Made by a program: the position numbers and the translations under genes. The notes below the pieces were generated by a model. The model saw only the letters and a program-made list of their open reading frames with translations, did no database searches and was not told the DNA's origin. From Ophiosphaerella korrae (lineage: Eukaryota > Ascomycota > Dothideomycetes > Pleosporales > Phaeosphaeriaceae), in NCBI GenBank assembly GCA_028456385.1, contig JALNQF010000003.1, forward strand, positions 186,001-250,000: a stretch of DNA of 64,000 bases, written 5' to 3'. Of this stretch, positions 30,475 through 41,443 are shown in pieces. Numbering within the stretch: the stretch's first letter is position 1; the number at the start of each line of letters is the position of its first letter.

Positions 30475-33400
30475 ATGGATGCCGATTCGTCCCTTATTCT
30501 ATCCGAGAGATCTGTTAGTCTGGCAGATTCCGGGGACAGTGATGTCTTCGAAACCTCAGAAGAGCCGGCGATCAGCAATATCTTTCTCACAATATCCAAC
30601 CTGATCCTCCGCTCCGATGGCGTCAGCTTCGAACGGGAGCTAACCCCGCTCTCGGGTCTGGACGTCATTGGCAATGGTCTCTCATTTCTGGTGAAGAGAT
30701 CGCCGCAGCAGAAGGGCACGCATCTGCCAAACAGCCCCGTATTTGCATACAAGATCTCCAAAGCGGGGCTTTGGTCGGCAGGCCGTACACAAGGCTGCAC
30801 CTCCACAGCAAAGCATCAAATTCGAGCCTTGGTCACTGAATGCCGCGTACTGACGCATCCGCCACTCGCACATCACGAGAATATTGTCTCATTGCAACGG
30901 ATCCTGTGGACACCCGATCCTAGCGACACAACCCAGACTACCGTTTGCCTTGTTCTGGAGCATGCCCGATTTGGCACTCTGGCCTCTCTCCAGCGCTACG
31001 GGTCGGTTCATCCCGTCGATTTCCCAGTAAAAAAAGAAGCTGTGTTTTGATGTTGCAGAAGGGCTGCTGGCACTGCACAGCTGTGGTATAACACACGGAG
31101 ATGTCAAGACCGAGAACGTCTTGGTATTTCCTCATGACAAAGACAAATATGTTGCAAAGCTATCGGATTTCGGCTGCGCTGTTATCAATTCTCCACCGGG
31201 CCTTGAAACGGAGGACACCACTACACGTCTTGTGGGATATACGCCTTACTTTCGTGCTCCGGAAGGCGGTGATTCTCTGCCTTTAAGCCAACTACATCTC
31301 ACGGATGTGTACTCATTCGGACTGCTAGTATGGAGGGTTCTAGCCGATGGCAACGAGCCCTTCTCCACTTTTTTGATCTTCCCGCCGAAACAGCAGCTAG
31401 ACGCGCCGCGATCACCCAGATTCAACACCTCGGCTATGGTCTTTGTGCATTTGTCACAGCCAGTATTGAAAATTTTATCAAGCCCCATACCCTCAGCAGT
31501 GAAGACCAAAATCACCTGATGAGTTTGTTCTTGCACACGCTGGCGCTGGAACCACTCACTCGAAGCCTTGAGGTAGCTGCTCAGGAGTTACAAGAATCGC
31601 TAGATATTGTGCCAACGCCGTGAGCATTCTCCAGCCCCCTGGCGAACGATTCTAACAATATACCTACGAATAGTAGACGATATGCGGCGCAGCCGATACA
31701 GCCGTTGCCTAGCAAATTTGAACTTGTAAGCACTAAACTTATCTAGTTTAGTAAATCTGTACATTGCTGAGCTCTTCAAGCTATCGAGATCTGTTGAGTT
31801 CCTAGCCGTTCTGGGAGCGCCCTTGCGAAGATGCTTTTATCAAGCATTGGAGGACATGCTAGCTCAATACGAGCAGCCTTCCGCCGCTGGAAGCCCCGAA
31901 GACAGCACGCCAATAGCATACAGCTCTCTATACGTGATGATTTCCTGCAGGCTTTCTGGAGTTGGATGCCAGAAGGATCCGACTGAGACCTTCAGATTGT
32001 TACTCAAATTGACAAAGCTAGGCGGCATTCCAGCCATGTTTGCATCATCGACAATCCTGAGCATCCGAGATGCCCTTGGAGGTAGTGTCACCGATGACGA
32101 AGCCAGTGAGGCTTTGAATGCTACAATCATTGCTGCGGCAAACGAGGCGGTCACGGCACGCCGTTGGATACTGGACCGAATTCCAGAAATACTTGAGCAC
32201 CCTCGTTATACCACGCTCAGAGACGAGCGGCTTTGTGAACTCCACGGAATGACAAAAAATGCATTAGAATTTCAGTCACAAGAAGGGTTCCAACAGCACG
32301 TCAAACGTCTCAAGGGTGATGGCCGTGCAGACGAACCTATTTTTGGACATGGAAACACAACTCTCCATGCTGTGGCCTTGTTTGGAGATGTTCAAATGCT
32401 CAAAGATCTCATCCATGGGCATGCTTGCAGCATCGATCTTCAAAACGGACTTGGAGAGAGCCCTCTGCTCCTTGCTAGTATGCATGGCCGCTCCAAAGAG
32501 GCACTCTGCCTGATTGAAGCTGGAGCAAGTATCAATCTATCAAACAGAGCAAGTTTGCTCGACTATCTGGCAATAATGCGGCCCGAAGATATTGAAACCA
32601 TTACGCAAGCGCTTCACGATCGTGGTGTTCGAGTTCGACAAGCATGGTGTATCGGGACACACTCCATGAACAACACTTACTTCTTCCTGGACATGATCGA
32701 GGGTGATGCGATGCTCAAAGCCATTGGGACCAACCGCCTCGATGTCGTGAAGGCCATCATCGCGCTATCTAAAGGCAGGATTCCCGAAAGATTCGAAGAA
32801 CGCAAGCGATACTTCACCTACAGCATTGAAGCAGCGGCTCAACTTCACACCGCAGGAATTCTAGAATATCTACTAACAAGTTTGGTGGGCCATGACGAAC
32901 CTGTGGAAAAAAAGTCGATTGGCAGATCCTGGCATGTTGGAAGAGGTGACTCTCTTGTGCGCTATATTGTCAGTGCTGAATACACCACGGATCGGATTGC
33001 CGTGCATGGCTCGCGCTTCCTTGCTGCTGCTGAAGAAACCTTACGAGTGCTGGACAATTTTGGCTTCATAGAGCCTGTCCTGATCTTCCATTCCGGGACA
33101 CATAGCACACTGCTTTGTGCCCTAGAGACTGGAAACGAAGAGATGGCGACGAACCTTCTTTCCTTTGAAGCCATTGTGGCCACGATCGACACACCGGATC
33201 CTAAGACAGGGTTCACACCTTTACATTCTTGCATAAGGCATGGAGCGAAATCAACATTTGATCGTCTTATCGAGCTGGGCGCTCAGTACAAGCAAGGTAT
33301 ATCGTACCCACAGGGCATTGCTGACACCACCAGCTACCTGCACGTATGTGCTAGCCATAGGGCTGATATCTGGTTCGCCGAAAGACTGATGAGTGTTGGA

Positions 33401-35777
33401 GTACCTCCGGACGTACCAGACAGGCATGGAAGCCCGCCGTTGCACATGGCACTTTTGCGTCAATCATTTGATCTTGCCAGACTGCTCATTCGACGAGGTG
33501 GCGGCTTGAATCGAATACTGAGCGCTGGCTATACTGTTGCCGGGACACTCATGATTCCTACAATTCGTGAACACTTCCATGATTTCCTTGGAGCCATAGA
33601 GTAAGATCGTCAAGGCTCATGGCACTGGCAAAGATACTGACAATGCTTAGATTCATTCTCAGCCTAGATAATCCAGAAGAGCGGCCCGACTTTGTGATAA
33701 ATCCTGCTACGAGGCAGACCATCCTTCACATGGCTGTGAACGTAGACCCCGAACCACTGGAGAAGTTAAAGGAGGATGACACGCATGCAGCGGCCGATAA
33801 GTTTGATGCTTTTACAGCATTAATCTTGAAGCATTTCTCTAAGCCAGATCATGTCAATGCTAGACATGTCAGCGGCCTAACACCTCTCCATGTCGCAATT
33901 GCAAATAAGAACCTCTCTGCGGCGAGATTGCTTCTTGACGCAGGCGCAGATGTATCTATACCTCCGGGACCGGGGAAGTCCACACTATCTATGGCCGGCC
34001 GCATGTCCTCCTCTTTGGCAATCAGCTTCTTACGCCCGGTCAAATTCCGCAACCTCTTCAAGACCTTGCTAAACGAAGTAGCGCAATCGCAAGCTTGATT
34101 TACAGGGCATCACCCGAATCAGAGCATGTTCCCATATACTCCGCGATATTGAAAGTCTACGAGGCGATTGAGCCGTTCATCGCACAAATGCGACAACTAG
34201 AGCACACAAGCTCCAAGATGCTAGGCCTGGAAACAATCGTTTTGCGCATTATTGGCCAACACCATCCCCACACGACTGGAGACACGAAAGACATATTCGA
34301 GTATCAGCAATTGATGAACAGCCTGGTACAACCTTGGATCATGGTAGAGGCAACAATCGGATCCATACCTTCTTCAGAGCCGCGTGCTAAGGATAACAAC
34401 AAACGTCGTGATGCTCTGCTATCGGCAACCAAAAACTTCCCGTGGCTAGGTGAATTCTCGCCTATTGGAATAGATCGCATTCAGCAAGCCGCCCTATTCG
34501 AGGTCGTCCTGCGAGCGCTTGGAGATGGCCATGAGATTTCGACTTGGGCAGAACTGCACATGGATCGCTACATGGCGTTTTCAAAGAGTCGGAATCCCGC
34601 GGATCTCCCGGACTCGCCAATGCTTGTGAGACACCCTTATCCTCTCAAGGATATATACGAGAGAGTCTTGAAGCTAAAATTCATCGAATCGTATGATACG
34701 CGAGGCATCTTACGCCGCTTGCGATACTTGGACGGTGGTGCAAATCCGGATCGGTTCTGCGCAGCTGACCCTCCAGCCATGACCAAGGAAGAGTTCCAAG
34801 AATTCCATCTGCAGATTTTGCAAGGGCAAGAACTACGTCTGGAGGACTTGCGAGCCACTTTTCAGATCCAAGCGAAATGTGGCTGCCACAACCGCAAGAT
34901 CCGCAAGATTACTGTGCAGAGCCTTGAGCTTTTGACTCAATCAGTGAGGACGATGTCCAATAAGTCGCCAGAAAGTCCGGCTGATATACCTATGGCCCCA
35001 TCAGACAACTCAGAACCAGCTACTGCTAGCGACACCGCGCTAGAGACTAGACACCAGTCATTCAAGGGGTTTGGTGTAGGAGACTTACGAGAATCGCTTC
35101 CGACTGTAGGCAGCAGTGTCGGGGTTCAAAATGATGGGCTCGTAGAGCATTTTGGCATCTTCCGTGCAGGTGTCGCTTGTGCTAACAAGGTTTGGTCTCA
35201 CTCATTCATCAGAGGACACCGCGCCCGCTGCCTGCCATGCCAAACCGCCAGCTTCTGCGAAGGTTGCATGGAGAGTCATTCTCACCCACGCTTGTACGTC
35301 CACGGTGTTGCAATCGAGCGCAGTAGTCAAATCGGCGAGAAGGAGTATGAGGAGATGAAAGTTAGAGGCCGATTCGTGGAACAGACTGTCTGGGAGAGCG
35401 GGTGGCTCGATGAATCTGGGCAGCTAACTTTTGATGGCGAGTTTGTCTCTTGGGGATCCCCATATCCGATCACGCATTATGGCTTCCGTTGCGATAGCAC
35501 TGCTTGTGTGGAGAAGGACCACGCCAACACATTTATCAAAGGGGTCCGATATCATTGCGAAACGTGTCCAGACGCGGATTTTTGCGTTGCTTGCGAACCC
35601 GCTCACGACCAGAGGCACCCACGTGTGAGAATAGACGAGAGTACAATGACGAAGGAGCAGTTCGAGTTGGCGTTTCCCACCAAGCCAGCACAGGGGCAAG
35701 GTCCAGAACCGCGTGAAAGAGACGAGTTGTGGCACGAGATGTTGAACTGGACGAAGATTGACTACCGGGAGAACTAG
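30475..35777 (+). pseudogene. Protein kinase - ankyrin - ZZ zinc-finger gene, disrupted
   Basis: The same domain order runs through several frames. The kinase lies at about 30475-31600: catalytic ITHGDVKTENV, KLSDFGCAV, APE in YFRAPEGG and DVYSFGLLVWRVLADG. Helical and ankyrin regions run from about 31770 to 34090, including PLHMALLRQSF and GLTPLHVAIANKNLSAARLLLDAGADV. Two ZZ-type fingers follow at about 35140-35640 (CLPCQTASFCEGC and CETCPDADFCVAC). A good intron lies at 33601-33650, and another probably at about 31731-31776. Continuity fails at a 7-A run (31029-31035), a 6-T run (about 31370), an in-frame TGA at 31621-31623, and near 34055-34095. Two breaks lie in homopolymers and may be sequencing errors; otherwise this is a pseudogene. 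HGD replaces HRD, but the catalytic Asp and DFG are kept. Confidence 0.75.
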
Positions 35778-36723
35778 GATAGGGATCTGCATAGCCAATA
35801 GAATGGGATCTAGGCTTGAGCCTGCAGTGTTTCGTCAAGCACCATCGAGACGCATGGACTCGCCCAACGGCTATCAAATCATCTTTGGCGCAGCAACATC
35901 ACCATGGCCACAGGGGAAGAGCCCTGATTTTGTTAGCCCCAGAGCGGTACTCGATTTTCATGTCCACCAAGCACTGTCAGTCATGAACTTCATCCCATTA
36001 AGGCCACCTGTGTAAGTTTCCCAGCAATACCATACTTGGATTATCGCCCGGTTGAACGATATTGGCGACCTCAACGGGCTTCAAGACATCGACCGTGCGA
36101 TTGGTCCGTACATATCATTCGTGCTATACATATGCTGCACAATATGTATGCTGACACGGCACTAAGGATGAGTTTGGTTCGACGCGTAGTGGCGTCCTAT
36201 GGCGCGACTCCGGGCGCTATTGTAGTTGCACATGATTCTTGTCAATTGACCATCAGATCCGTTCATCGTGATGTTTCTTTCGCTAGTATCCTCACTTTGC
36301 TATGCATAAATGTTAGTTGTTGTTCGGCTAGCATACGCGGCGTCGCCGACGGTTATAATAACTTCCCCGGTAGCAACGGTAGTCAGAAATTTCGGCAATA
36401 TGCAGATGTCCAAGGACATTCCTTTCGCATAGCAGCCCATTAGATATCTCCTTCTGAAGCCGCTAGCATTGACGAAACCGTTGGGCAAGATCACTGCCGT
36501 ATTAATGGCCGGTTCTACAAGTATGCTTACACTCAGTGACAGGATTAATGAACCTTCCACGAGTATACCAGCCTAATTCCTAAGATAGCCTTAGTTTAAA
36601 ACGGATTTTTATTCACCCGAACATATTTATAATTGAAATTGCACTAGATAGGAACTATACTTTTATGCTTAGGCTTGCATAACCGAAAATTAGGCTACCT
36701 AGTTACACTCAGTTTTAAGCCCT

Positions 36724-36888
36724 TGTGAGGCCGGGCTCTGTGCCACCAGACCAAACGTGACCCCAAAATAGGTACAGTATGCCGAATAGGCATACTGGGC
36801 ACAGAATAGTATATGTACTGGGGATACCCGTAGCAGGCTCGGGGCCGGCCCATGGCCGGCCGAGGGTTGCATGAAAGTACCCGTAACA
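36724..36888. mobile_element. Small dispersed element, copy 1 (solo LTR, SINE or MITE)
   Basis: These 165 bp begin TGTGAGGCCGGG and end ACCCGTAACA. They share most of their sequence with 46975-47118, including the hairpin CAGTATGCC-GAATA-GGCATACTG. The insert CCGGCCCATGGCCGGCC is present only here. On the minus strand it would start TGTTACGGGTA and end CCTCACA, as a TG..CA LTR would. No clear target duplication is seen at this copy. Confidence 0.7.
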
Positions 36889-37330
36889 CATTGCTACTCA
36901 AGTTATACTACTACTTAAGATACTTTTTAGCTCTCCCTTCTCTCTGAACTCTATTAGCTAGCCTAAATTATAGAAAATAATAGATATAATTTCTTCAACG
37001 ATACATGAAAAATAGATTTAGTGGTAAGCTGGCTATATCAGTCGAGATGCGTCTTATTTTGCTTCGGTTGGTATGGACATTCGACTTGCTGTCCGCTGAT
37101 ACCGAGGCTGGAAGGCTACACTGGGATTAGTAGAGGACTGTCAGATAAGAGGCATATATATATATATATAGCTCTCTAGCTATAGATGATACCGGTACAA
37201 TTCGAAGAGTTATAAGTATACATCTACCATGTAACACTAACAACAGTAGAGTTAGTATAAAATGAAGTTTAGGGCATGTATATAAAGAGATTTCCATAAC
37301 TTACTATAGAATAATACAACGGTTTCTTCC

Positions 37331-37405
37331 TAATCTTTTTATCACAGATATTTATCACATACTTACACAGATTTGAGTTACTATCGAAAACTACCTCAAA
37401 ATCTG
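37331..37405 (+). repeat. Second copy of the window-edge repeat
   Basis: About 75 bp starting AATCTTTTTATCACAGAT match positions 3-80, with a handful of substitutions and single-base indels. At the left edge the repeat runs into the ankyrin frame; here it runs into a short frame with a P-loop-like motif. It may be a shared exon/intron piece of a NACHT-ankyrin gene family or a transposon end. Confidence 0.8.
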
Positions 37406-38356
37406 ACAAGGACCTTCATGGTTGTGGAAAGACAGTCGTTCGAGGCACGACTGAAGCAGCCTGCGGGTGTGACAGCGACAGATTAGCTAATCGACAATGC
37501 GGCATGAGACAGTCTCGGATCTCGCAGATAGAGGATGCATATGCGGGGGAAGATAGAACAATTACAAATTGGCCTTCCTTCCTATTTGGCCTTGCGAATC
37601 CGAATTTTCTAACTTTTACCACCAAAGTCCTATCAACAACTCAGGCCCATTCACACTGGCGGGGAATTTACCGTTTCGACATTAACCCTAATATTGGAGA
37701 GGTCTTAATACCCGAGGCCAATGCGAGAATCAGTTGTGGCACAGACGATCCTAGTAGCCCAAGGTTGTAGCCTGCGAGGTGCACTGTGCCGCAATCATAA
37801 TTTGCCGATCACAATCACTCACAAGCATCATTGACTGTGTGTGTGTATTTTATTAACGTCCCTATTTGAGGCCTCCCGTGGGACACCACTGGACGGGCTA
37901 TGCTATGGGTTTTTAAAGTGGGGGCACACTCCCGCAGACGCCTGTTCAATATGTATAAAGGGTTGGCACTCAGGCCTATCGGCCCTTACGCTTCCGCCGG
38001 TTGAAGCTGTACGAGGACATTCGTGGGGTGAAACCCATGTGTGCAGTGTGGTAAGAAGTATTGCGCCTAGATGGCACTACCGGTCGTGGTGCCAGCACGG
38101 GGCTAAAGTTGAAGTATCAAACCGAACCCAATGGAATTGAATGGGGCGGAAATTAATCTTTGCTATTGCTATTCACTATTGTTACCAGTGCTTGCTTTTA
38201 TGCAACCTTCTCCAAATGCCACCGCTCTTGAACTTAGTTAATCTGCCAAAACCGATATTGCAAACCAGCTGTATCTTAAATACCCAACGGAGGTCTTAAT
38301 AAGTGCTAATTTTAACCTAAAATACAATTTGATCATTTTCTACCGCCAACGAACAG

Positions 38357-38722
38357 CTAATCTAAACTCTTAGGCTTCTGTGTTTGATCGATGAAGATCG
38401 ATAATTGGATCCATGCCTGGCTTGGTACAACGACGCCAAATACTAACGTGTCGTTTGCAGTAGGAGGAAAAACCTGTTCTCTCCCTCCAAGGTTTGGTAC
38501 ATCAATATCGAATTCATGAAAAATATAAGCGACATAACTCATTACCATATGATATGCGTATGCTTTTTCAGAGCAGAGATTTGCGCCACCACTGAAGGGT
38601 CGGAATGTTGGGTGGTTGATAAGATTCTTGTCTTTCATGAACCTCGCGGCGTCGGGTGGATCTAACTGCCATACAGCCATCTGCACGCTCGCTACGGTAC
38701 GTCGAAACAGTACTAACGCCAA
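38357..38722 (-). pseudogene. Cytochrome P450 C-terminal fragment
   Basis: This frame ends a P450-like chain: DAARFMKDKNLINHPTFRPF, then SGGANLCSEKAYA, then MSYVAYIFHEFDI. This parallels the usual RF..........F.PFGGG...CPGR.LA...V..F.A..L..FDI of class E fungal P450s. The haem Cys is present, but the following Pro-Gly-Arg is replaced by Ser-Glu-Lys. Upstream exons (I-helix, ExxR) were not found on this strand, so it appears to be a relic. It lies head-to-head with the next P450. Confidence 0.65.
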
Positions 38723-38958
38723 TTCTAATTATTAATCAAACTCGCCCGCAGGCTTTGATCTTACTGCAGCGGAGATCAAAGTGCGCCCGAGCTCGTTCAC
38801 AGCCCTACAACGCATTCGCCAGACCAAGCAGATATCCAGTACTATGGTTCCCACAATGTTGCTTCTGCCCGCAACTGTTAAACGGCGCCCCCTTGTGAAA
38901 CCCGAAATAATTATTCCAGTTTCTTTGCCACACCACGCCCCTCACATACTTTCCTTTC

Positions 38959-40832
38959 ATGCACCCAAAACATTTCCTCGTTCCTCACCACCTTGCGAGC
39001 AACATCGCCCCCCCCCCCAGCATACCTCATCCCCCGCCCTCAGCCAGGCTGACCACCATCGCAATCACCCTTCTGGCCCTGCCCTTGGCCTTCTTAGTCC
39101 GGTCGGCTCAGACTCTTGCGGCCAACCGCGCCGCTGCTCAGAAGGCCGGCTTCCCTATGCTCGTCCGTTGGATTATGCCTACGAACCCCCTATGGATGTT
39201 TTACGGCAATACCGTTATCGCTATTTCCCGCTTTATTGGCTTCCGGACTGACAAATTCCCCCGTTACTACCTGTTCGGCTGGAAAGGCAATCAACGATAC
39301 AAGGCCCATCTGGAGTTCGGCGATATCTTCATGCTGGTCACCCCTGGCGGCAACTGGGTCTATATCTGCAATGCAGAATCGGTATACGAAATTCTACAGC
39401 GCCGAACCGACTTCCACCGGGATGTCGAGCAAATGAGTGTCTTGAATGTATACGGCAAAAATCTCTCTACTACTGATGACCAGGAGTGGCAAAAGCACCG
39501 CAAGGTGACCGCTGTGACCTTCACTGAAAAGAACAACGAGCTTGTCTGGAAGGCATCACTAGCCCAAGCTGATGGTATGCTTCGCTATTGGACCGAGCGC
39601 TCCCCGCAGCCTGTTCGTTCTGTAGCAGACGACACCAAGGTATTCACGCTTAACGTCCTTGCCGCTGCATTATTCTCTCAAGAATACCCGTTTGAGAGCA
39701 GGGAAGAGCCACAGGCAAAAGCTAAGGTAGGGCAAAGCTACCAAGAACTTTCTTACCAGTACCGAGACTCGCTCTCCAAGATTCTCACGACAATCATACC
39801 CATCTTTGTATTTGGCCCTTCCAAATTGAAGTCATGGTGGGTGCCTAGATCATGGAGGGAGGCAGGAGACGCAGTCTTCAATTTCCGTGACTATGTGACA
39901 AAGCTCATCGATGAGGAGAGAGCACACATCGAACAGGGAGAGGGGCATCGGCAAAATCAAGGCCTTGTATCCGCTCTGGTTCGTGCATGTGAGCCCTCAG
40001 ATGCCAATGCTGTTGAAAAGTCCTCCGATAAAAATGATAGTCGAAAAATGACTCTCACTAAAGAAGAGATCATCAGTAACCTCTTCGTATACGGCTTTGC
40101 AGGAAATGACACGACCGCGATTACCTTGGCGCATCTCATGGTCGATCTTTCTGCGAATCTCCAGACGCAGGAATGGATTGCAGAGGAGATCAATTACTAT
40201 CTACCCGATCAAGACTACCGACAATGGAACTACCACACTTTTCCGAAACTAAAACGCTGCCTTGCGGTCGTGGTAAGAGTTAACCATTGACATGATTGCG
40301 AGCTTACACTTACGAAGAAATTCAGATGGAGTCCCTTCGATTGTGCCATCCATTGGGACAATTGGTGAAGAGGACTGGAAATGTTGCTCAGACCATCAAG
40401 GTGAAGGATGAGCATTTCACGATTCCGCCAGAAACGACGATTCATGTTAATATATGCGCCCTACACACTCACCCTCGCTACTGGGGCGAAGACCCAATGA
40501 AATGAGATCCAGCACGATTCATCTCATTCTCCGATGATTCGCATCAAGGAATCGAGCATGAAGAATTACTGCCAGATACGGGAGACCACTTCTTACCCTG
40601 GGCTTATGGTCAGCGCGTATGCCCCGGAAAGAGATTCTTTCAGATAGAACTAGTTGCGACCTTGGCAGTGCTCTTCCGTAATTATAGGGTTTATCCTACT
40701 CCAGAGAGAAATGAAACAGCCAAGCAAGCTCTAGAGCGCACCATGCGCGCAAGTCAGAATGTGGAGCATAGGTTACTCAGTGAGATGAAGGCTCCTCATA
40801 GTGTTGGGCTTAAGTGGACAACAAAGATTTAG
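38959..40832 (+). pseudogene. Cytochrome P450 with a single in-frame nonsense codon
   Basis: Exons 38959-40272 and 40326-40832, joined across a 53-nt intron, give a complete P450 frame except for TGA at 40503-40505. The text around it is GEDPMK-stop-DPARF, where W is expected, so TGG to TGA is the likely change. Visible motifs are an N-terminal membrane helix (TTIAITLLALPLAFLV), I-helix AGNDTT, ExxR as MESLRL directly after the intron, DPARF, and haem loop PWAYGQRVCPGKRF. The rest of the C-terminus runs in frame to TAG at 40830. Loss of the last 109 residues, including the haem ligand, would abolish activity. The substrate is unknown; it resembles fungal monooxygenases of secondary metabolism. 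It could be a functional allele carrying a sequence error. Confidence 0.88.
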
Positions 40833-41443
40833 AGGTGAAAATAGTGGTTCTGCTGTAGTAATCTGAGGTAGTCTGCTCTACACCGCTATGCATTGTACCT
40901 TTAGGTTCACTAAACTTTACAGGAGGTATCTTACTCCATGTCCGAAAATTGCACAGCAGCTGTCGAAAACAAAATCTTGTAATGTAATAAATATATTCAA
41001 TTTACATAATTGATTCTATACAACCCCCTTTTTGGGCAATGCCGCCGATGAAAAGTACCATACCGAAACCTTGAATTCTTACATGCTTGTCTTATGATAT
41101 CCACTCCACTGGGCTCAGCTCTTTTTAGGTAGCTGGCTGATGGTTCGAGATTAGCCAATCAATTTCACCCCGTTCTTGAGAGAACATGGCATTCATTTTC
41201 CCTTTGGTGTGGCACACTCTAGAGCTTCGGACACCGACGACTTGCAGTAGGTGTTAATCGTCTACGAGTGATAACAATAGCTCGGAGTTACTCGATCGTA
41301 TGAAGGGGCCAAAACTAAATGCCCAAGGCAGGGTCGAGCATAACTCTACACTAACTTACTTCACGTGAACGGCATCTCCATGTAGACTTCATTAGCTTTT
41401 TCTTTGTGAACATTGGGTGAAACTCAACCCCCCCTCCCCGAAA
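40833..41443. other. Intergenic between two P450 loci
   Basis: No gene is seen. It should contain the terminator of the first and the promoter of the second P450 gene. Confidence 0.5.

Larger units (their letters stand above)
35778..38356. other. Long gene-poor region with repeat fragments
   Basis: About 2.6 kb hold no supported gene. It contains the dispersed element at 36724-36888, an AT run at 37154-37170, and the repeat at 37331-37405 that recurs at the window's left edge. The frame at 37405-37500 contains a weak P-loop-like text (LHGCGKTV). Confidence 0.5.

Noticed and set aside
31023..31057. Possible short intron explaining the kinase frame loss (GTAAAA..GCAG)
   Set aside because: At about 33 nt it is well below the 44-70 nt seen elsewhere, and the kinase text reads through it in two frames, so a one-base indel in the A-run is simpler.
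36036..36560. Overlapping frames on both strands (135 and 86 codons)
   Set aside because: They have no recognisable family and lie in a repeat-rich, gene-poor stretch; probably chance.
37405..37500. P-loop-like text LHGCGKTV
   Set aside because: The first Gly of GxxxxGKT is misplaced and no NACHT sequence follows, so it is kept only as a note with the 75-bp repeat.
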